From NCBI RefSeq assembly GCF_046630445.1, contig NC_092333.1, forward strand, positions 334,625,501 to 334,689,500: 64,000 nucleotides of DNA, read 5' to 3'. The notes below the pieces were generated by a model. The model was not told the origin of the DNA, did no database searches, and worked only from the letters and a program-made list of their open reading frames with translations. The position numbers were made by a program, and so were the translations under genes. Shown here piece by piece: positions 59,692-64,000 of this stretch. Numbering within the stretch: the first letter of the stretch is position 1; the number at the start of each line of letters is the position of its first letter. The DNA is from Rutidosis leptorrhynchoides. Taxonomy: Eukaryota; Streptophyta; Magnoliopsida; Asterales; Asteraceae.

Positions 59692-61544
59692 TGAAATGCC
59701 CCGTTCATATTGATTATAAATGATTCACAATAGTTGATTACATCGCGAGGTTCCGACCTCTATATGTTACATTTTATAAGCATTGCATTCGTTTTAAAAA
59801 GACAAAACTTTCATTTCAACGAAAGTTAACATGAATGCATACCATTTCATAATATATCAAACTATCAATGACTTAATAATAATCTTGTTGAACTCAATGA
59901 CTCTAATGCAACGTCTTTTGAAATATTTCATGAATGACTCCAAGTAATATCTTTAATATGAGCAATTACACAGCGGAAGATTTCTTTTATACCTGAGAAT
60001 AAACATGCTTTAAAGTGTCAACCAAAAAGGTTGGTGAGTTCATTAGTTTATCATCAATATTCATTTCCATCATTTTTAATAGACCACAAGATTTCATATT
60101 TTCATTTCTCTTAAACATCATGCATGCATATAGCCATCTGCATAAAAATCTTTCATATGGATTGAACACCTGGTAACCGACATTAACCATAATGCATAGA
60201 ATATCCCCACAGACATCGACGTCTGTATAATAATAATATCGAAGTACTAAAGCCATCCATAGACATGAATGGGGGTTGTTAGGCCCAATAGATCTATCTT
60301 TAGGATTCGCGTCAATTAGGGGCCATTTCCCTAATTCTTAGGTTACCAGACTTGAAGGCCGATATTCGATTTCGATAATCCAACCATAGAATGTAATTTC
60401 GATTACTTGTGTCTATTTCGTAAAACATTTATAAAAGTAGCACATGTATTCTCAGTCCCAAAAATATATATTGCAACAGCATTTAAAAAGGAAGCAAATG
60501 AAACTCACAATACAATATTTTGTAGTAAAAATATTCATACAACGATACTGAACAATACAGGATTGGCCTCGGATTCACGAACCTATATCATTTGTATATT
60601 TATTAATATACATAATTGAAATCAAACAAATATATATAAATTTATTAGTTATATTCTTTTTATATTAATAGTACATATATGTTTCATATATTCATTTTGC
60701 ATATAAAAATATTAATTTTTATTATGTTATATGTATTTAAGTATATCATTTGTATATTAATAATAGTAGTTATAGTAATATCAAAATAATATTAATATTG
60801 GTAAAATAAAATGTTTATAATACATAATATTTTTATTAAGACAATAATGCTAGTAATCCTATTAATAATAATAATAAGGATATTAATGATAGTAAATGTA
60901 AAAATATTAATTTTACTGTTAATGGTAATTATGATAATGATTTTAGTAACTACATAATAATACTCATGATAACATAGATAATAATACTTATAATGATAAT
61001 AATCATATCAATGACTATGGTACTTGTAATGATAATTATAATACTAATAATAACTTTAATACTAGTAGTAATAATAATAATAATACTATTTATTGATACA
61101 GGTACTAATTTTAATGAAACTAATAATAATACTTATAGTAATTTTAGTGGTAGTAATAATAATAACAACTTTAATAGTAATATTTTTGGTGATAATAATA
61201 ATTATAGTTATAATAATAACACTTATTTAAATGATAATAATATGTAATTACTTTATTATAGTAATACTAATAATTAACTTAACCATAATATTAATAATTA
61301 TAATTGTAGTTATAATTATGATAATAATTATATTTGTTAGGTAATTCCTTTACTAGTAATAATAATAATATTAGTAGTTATAATTCTAATAATAACAATA
61401 CTAATAATAAGAATAATAATAATTATAATAATAATGTTAATAATAATAATACTTATCATAACAATAACAATCATAATAATAATAATTAGTATTAAAATTA
61501 ATAATAATAATAATAATAATAATAAGAATAATAATAATAATAAT

Positions 61545-61602
<58 letters not shown>

Positions 61603-61619
61603 TTAATAATAATAATAAT

Positions 61620-61734
61620 ATTAAAATTTAAGGAAATATACCCTCTTTATGAAGTTTTTATAAAAAGAATGCTCCAAACTGGAATCGAACCCGAGACTTC
61701 CCGCTCACCAACACATCAATCAAACCATTCAGTC
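61620..61734 (-). repeat. tRNA-derived SINE-like segment in E 5' LTR
   Basis: Same segment as 53461-53574; here the B box GGTTCGATTCC (61691-61681, minus) matches the RNA polymerase III consensus exactly. Confidence 0.6.
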
Positions 61735-62602
61735 AAATAAAACTCATTTGCAAAGTTATATAATAAATCTATTTTTCTGTTTCTTATTCTTTTTCGCCAA
61801 ATAAAACTCGACCAGAATCAAAACTTGTAACAATAAGTTTTACTTTAAATTTAGGAATTATAGAGAAACAATTTAACAAGCTCATTGGTGATTAACAGGT
61901 GCGAAAGAAAAAAAAATAAAAAGAACCGCATCGCTGTTGGTCGAAATAAAAAACATGAACTCATACCTTAATTCAACAATTTAGACATTTTTGGATTTCA
62001 ATTCCTACATGAAATAGTTTGCAAAACACTCCTAGAAGCTATTGAAATCATCAATTTAACTTAACTCATAACAGAAATTTCGAATTCGTTCAAGATCAAA
62101 AGTTTGACTTTTTAAAAATCAAGGTTTGACTCACAAATTCGAATCTGTTTTAAAAAATTGAGACTTGGGATTTTGCAGAACGATTACTTAGAGGATTTCT
62201 AACAATACTGCATTTATAAATTTTGAAATCTAACACGAATTCAAGTTTTGGCAAGAATGACTCAAGAACAGAGGTTGTGAGTTGTTTTTCCTTAATTTTT
62301 CTGTTTAATAATCTAAATATATTAATGGATGTCGGTGTATATAAATGATAATCGAATAGTTGAGGCAGTACCTATGATAGGATTGATTTTTGTTTGCATT
62401 CAGGGTGGACATCGACTGATAATAAAAAAAACCCGACATAAACAAAATTATATGAATAAATAAATAAGTATGATCGTGATTTTTTTAAATAGAATCCAAT
62501 AAAATATATCTGTTATTATATATTTTATATTATTAATAATAAATAATTAAAATATATTAATAATAATAATAGAGTTATTAATATTAGAATTAGTAAAGAT
62601 AC

Positions 62603-62672
<70 letters not shown>

Positions 62673-63153
62673 CATAATAATAATAATAATAATAATAATA
62701 GAAATAATAATAATAATAATCAAAATAATATTAATAATGATATTAATATTAATGATATTCAAAAATAATAAAATGATAATTAAAATTTTATTAATGATAA
62801 TAATAATAGTAATAATTATAATAATGATAACAATATTATTAGTAATATTAATAATATAACAATTTATATATTTCAAATTTCTTATCTATATGTTATATAT
62901 TTAATAATATTATTAATAATAACATCAAAGTAATACTAATAATAATAATGGTATTTACTAAAGATAAATTTGAAAATTATAACTAATAACTTTGGTAAAG
63001 TTATGAAAATCTTAATTTTTATAATATTAAGAATAATAATGAAAGTAATTAATATAACAACTATATTTTTACTTGTATTAAGATTTAATATAATAACGTT
63101 ATCTTTTATTAATTATGTATTACTTAATTTATATCATAATCTATTTGAATATT

Positions 63154-63157
<4 letters not shown>

Positions 63158-63250
<93 letters not shown>

Positions 63251-63316
63251 TTTTAATAATAGTTTAATTGTTTTGTATATTACTTCATATTTCCAATTCA
63301 AATGATTATTTATATT

Positions 63317-63397
<81 letters not shown>
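63158..63397 (+). repeat. (TA)n microsatellites in E 5' LTR
   Basis: Two TA tracts (63158-63247 and 63317-63397) separated by about 70 bp of unique sequence. Confidence 0.92.
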
Positions 63398-63400
<3 letters not shown>

Positions 63401-63571
63401 CATATTTATTTACACAATGGTTCGTGAATCGTCGGAAACAGTCGAAGGATAAATGAATTTATGTAAATAGTTCCAGAAATTTTGAGACTCAACTTTACAG
63501 ACTTTGCTTATCTTGTCGAAACTATAATAAGATTATGTTTAAATTTGGTCAGAAATTTCCGGGTAGTCACA

Positions 63572-64000
63572 ATTGTGATATGATTACGGGTCTCTGTTGT
63601 GAGGTCCACTTTGGTTTAAGAAATATGTTCTTTATTAACAACATTCAGAAAATGGTAAAGTGATTTACAAGTAAGAACAAATGTGTCAAATAACGGTAAC
63701 TAGACAAAAGTTAGTGGAGATTCCTGTTTAATTTCCGATTCATGTTTTATAATATTTTCCTCGTGACCTTGATAAGATAACTATGTTAACTTTAATTTTA
63801 TTTAATATGATAGTAAGAACGCGGAGTGTAAATAACTTAGATGTTGGATATCGACAAGTTAAGTAACTCGACATTTTTCGTTAAGATGATTTCATACGTT
63901 TATTTAACCTTTGGACTTTATCCCATACTTTACCAACAGACTGTAATTTAAAAACTTGAAACCGATTATCAATATATATAATTCTACTTTTCTAAAACGT
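63572..64000 (+). mobile_element. Element F LTR, continuation after E (to window edge)
   Basis: By position this resumes the F LTR interrupted at 51461. I found no internal landmark; no ORF of note. Confidence 0.5.

Larger units (their letters stand above)
59692..63571 (-). repeat. E 5' LTR (3880 bp)
   Basis: Homologous to 51462-55466; substitutions and different microsatellite lengths separate them, so E is clearly older than B2. It contains the second SINE-like copy (61620-61734), AAT tracts at about 61500-61620 and 62603-62712, and TA tracts at about 63158-63247 and 63317-63397. No gene is supported. Confidence 0.9.

Overview
The window is plant nuclear DNA, a eudicot and probably Asteraceae judging from the character of its Ty3/gypsy elements; that host call is an inference. 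I see no host gene. The whole 64 kb is a stack of LTR retrotransposons inserted into one another, with boundaries fixed by TG...CA LTR ends, primer binding sites (PBS), polypurine tracts (PPT) and several target site duplications (TSDs).

Layout. Element A (1-7619, +, 5' LTR cut by the window edge) is a Tekay/Del-like chromovirus with an intact 1492-residue gag-pol. It lies in the gag of element C, a decayed + strand relative (7620-7710, then 33998-41914). B1 (7711-33992, - strand, TSD CCAAT) is also inserted in C's gag. B2 (16006-29108, + strand, TSD TCATA) is inserted in B1. The 3' LTR of C ends inside the 5' LTR of element D (41915 to 51135), a Tat/Retand-type gypsy element with two RNase H domains, two short introns in pol and a decayed spliced antisense gene. 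The 3' LTR of D is interrupted at 51136 by element F (+ strand, first 326 bp of an LTR, resuming at 63572). F is interrupted by element E (51462-63571, - strand), which has PBS, PPT and two roughly 4 kb LTRs but no gag-pol. Depth therefore reaches four layers (B2 in B1 in C in D).

Most notable content. The B family carries two extra sense ORFs between the PBS and gag: an acidic ORF with EEESEP repeats and a 227-residue F-box protein. Both B1 and B2 have them, so they belong to the retroelement. A copy of the PPT-adjacent sequence sits between these ORFs and gag, and the same arrangement is present in E with different, decayed 5' ORFs. Splice-acceptor-like tracts precede the F-box ORF and gag. 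An F-box protein encoded by a retrotransposon could recruit host SCF ubiquitin ligase; that function is inference.

How the parts work together. In A and B, one LTR promoter should drive a genomic RNA primed by initiator Met-tRNA, with gag, protease, RT, RNase H, integrase and chromodomain made as one polyprotein. B2 is very young (three LTR differences found in 3252 bp) but has a nonsense codon in gag, so it was either mobilised in trans or mutated after insertion. A is the only element here whose gag-pol reads open throughout.
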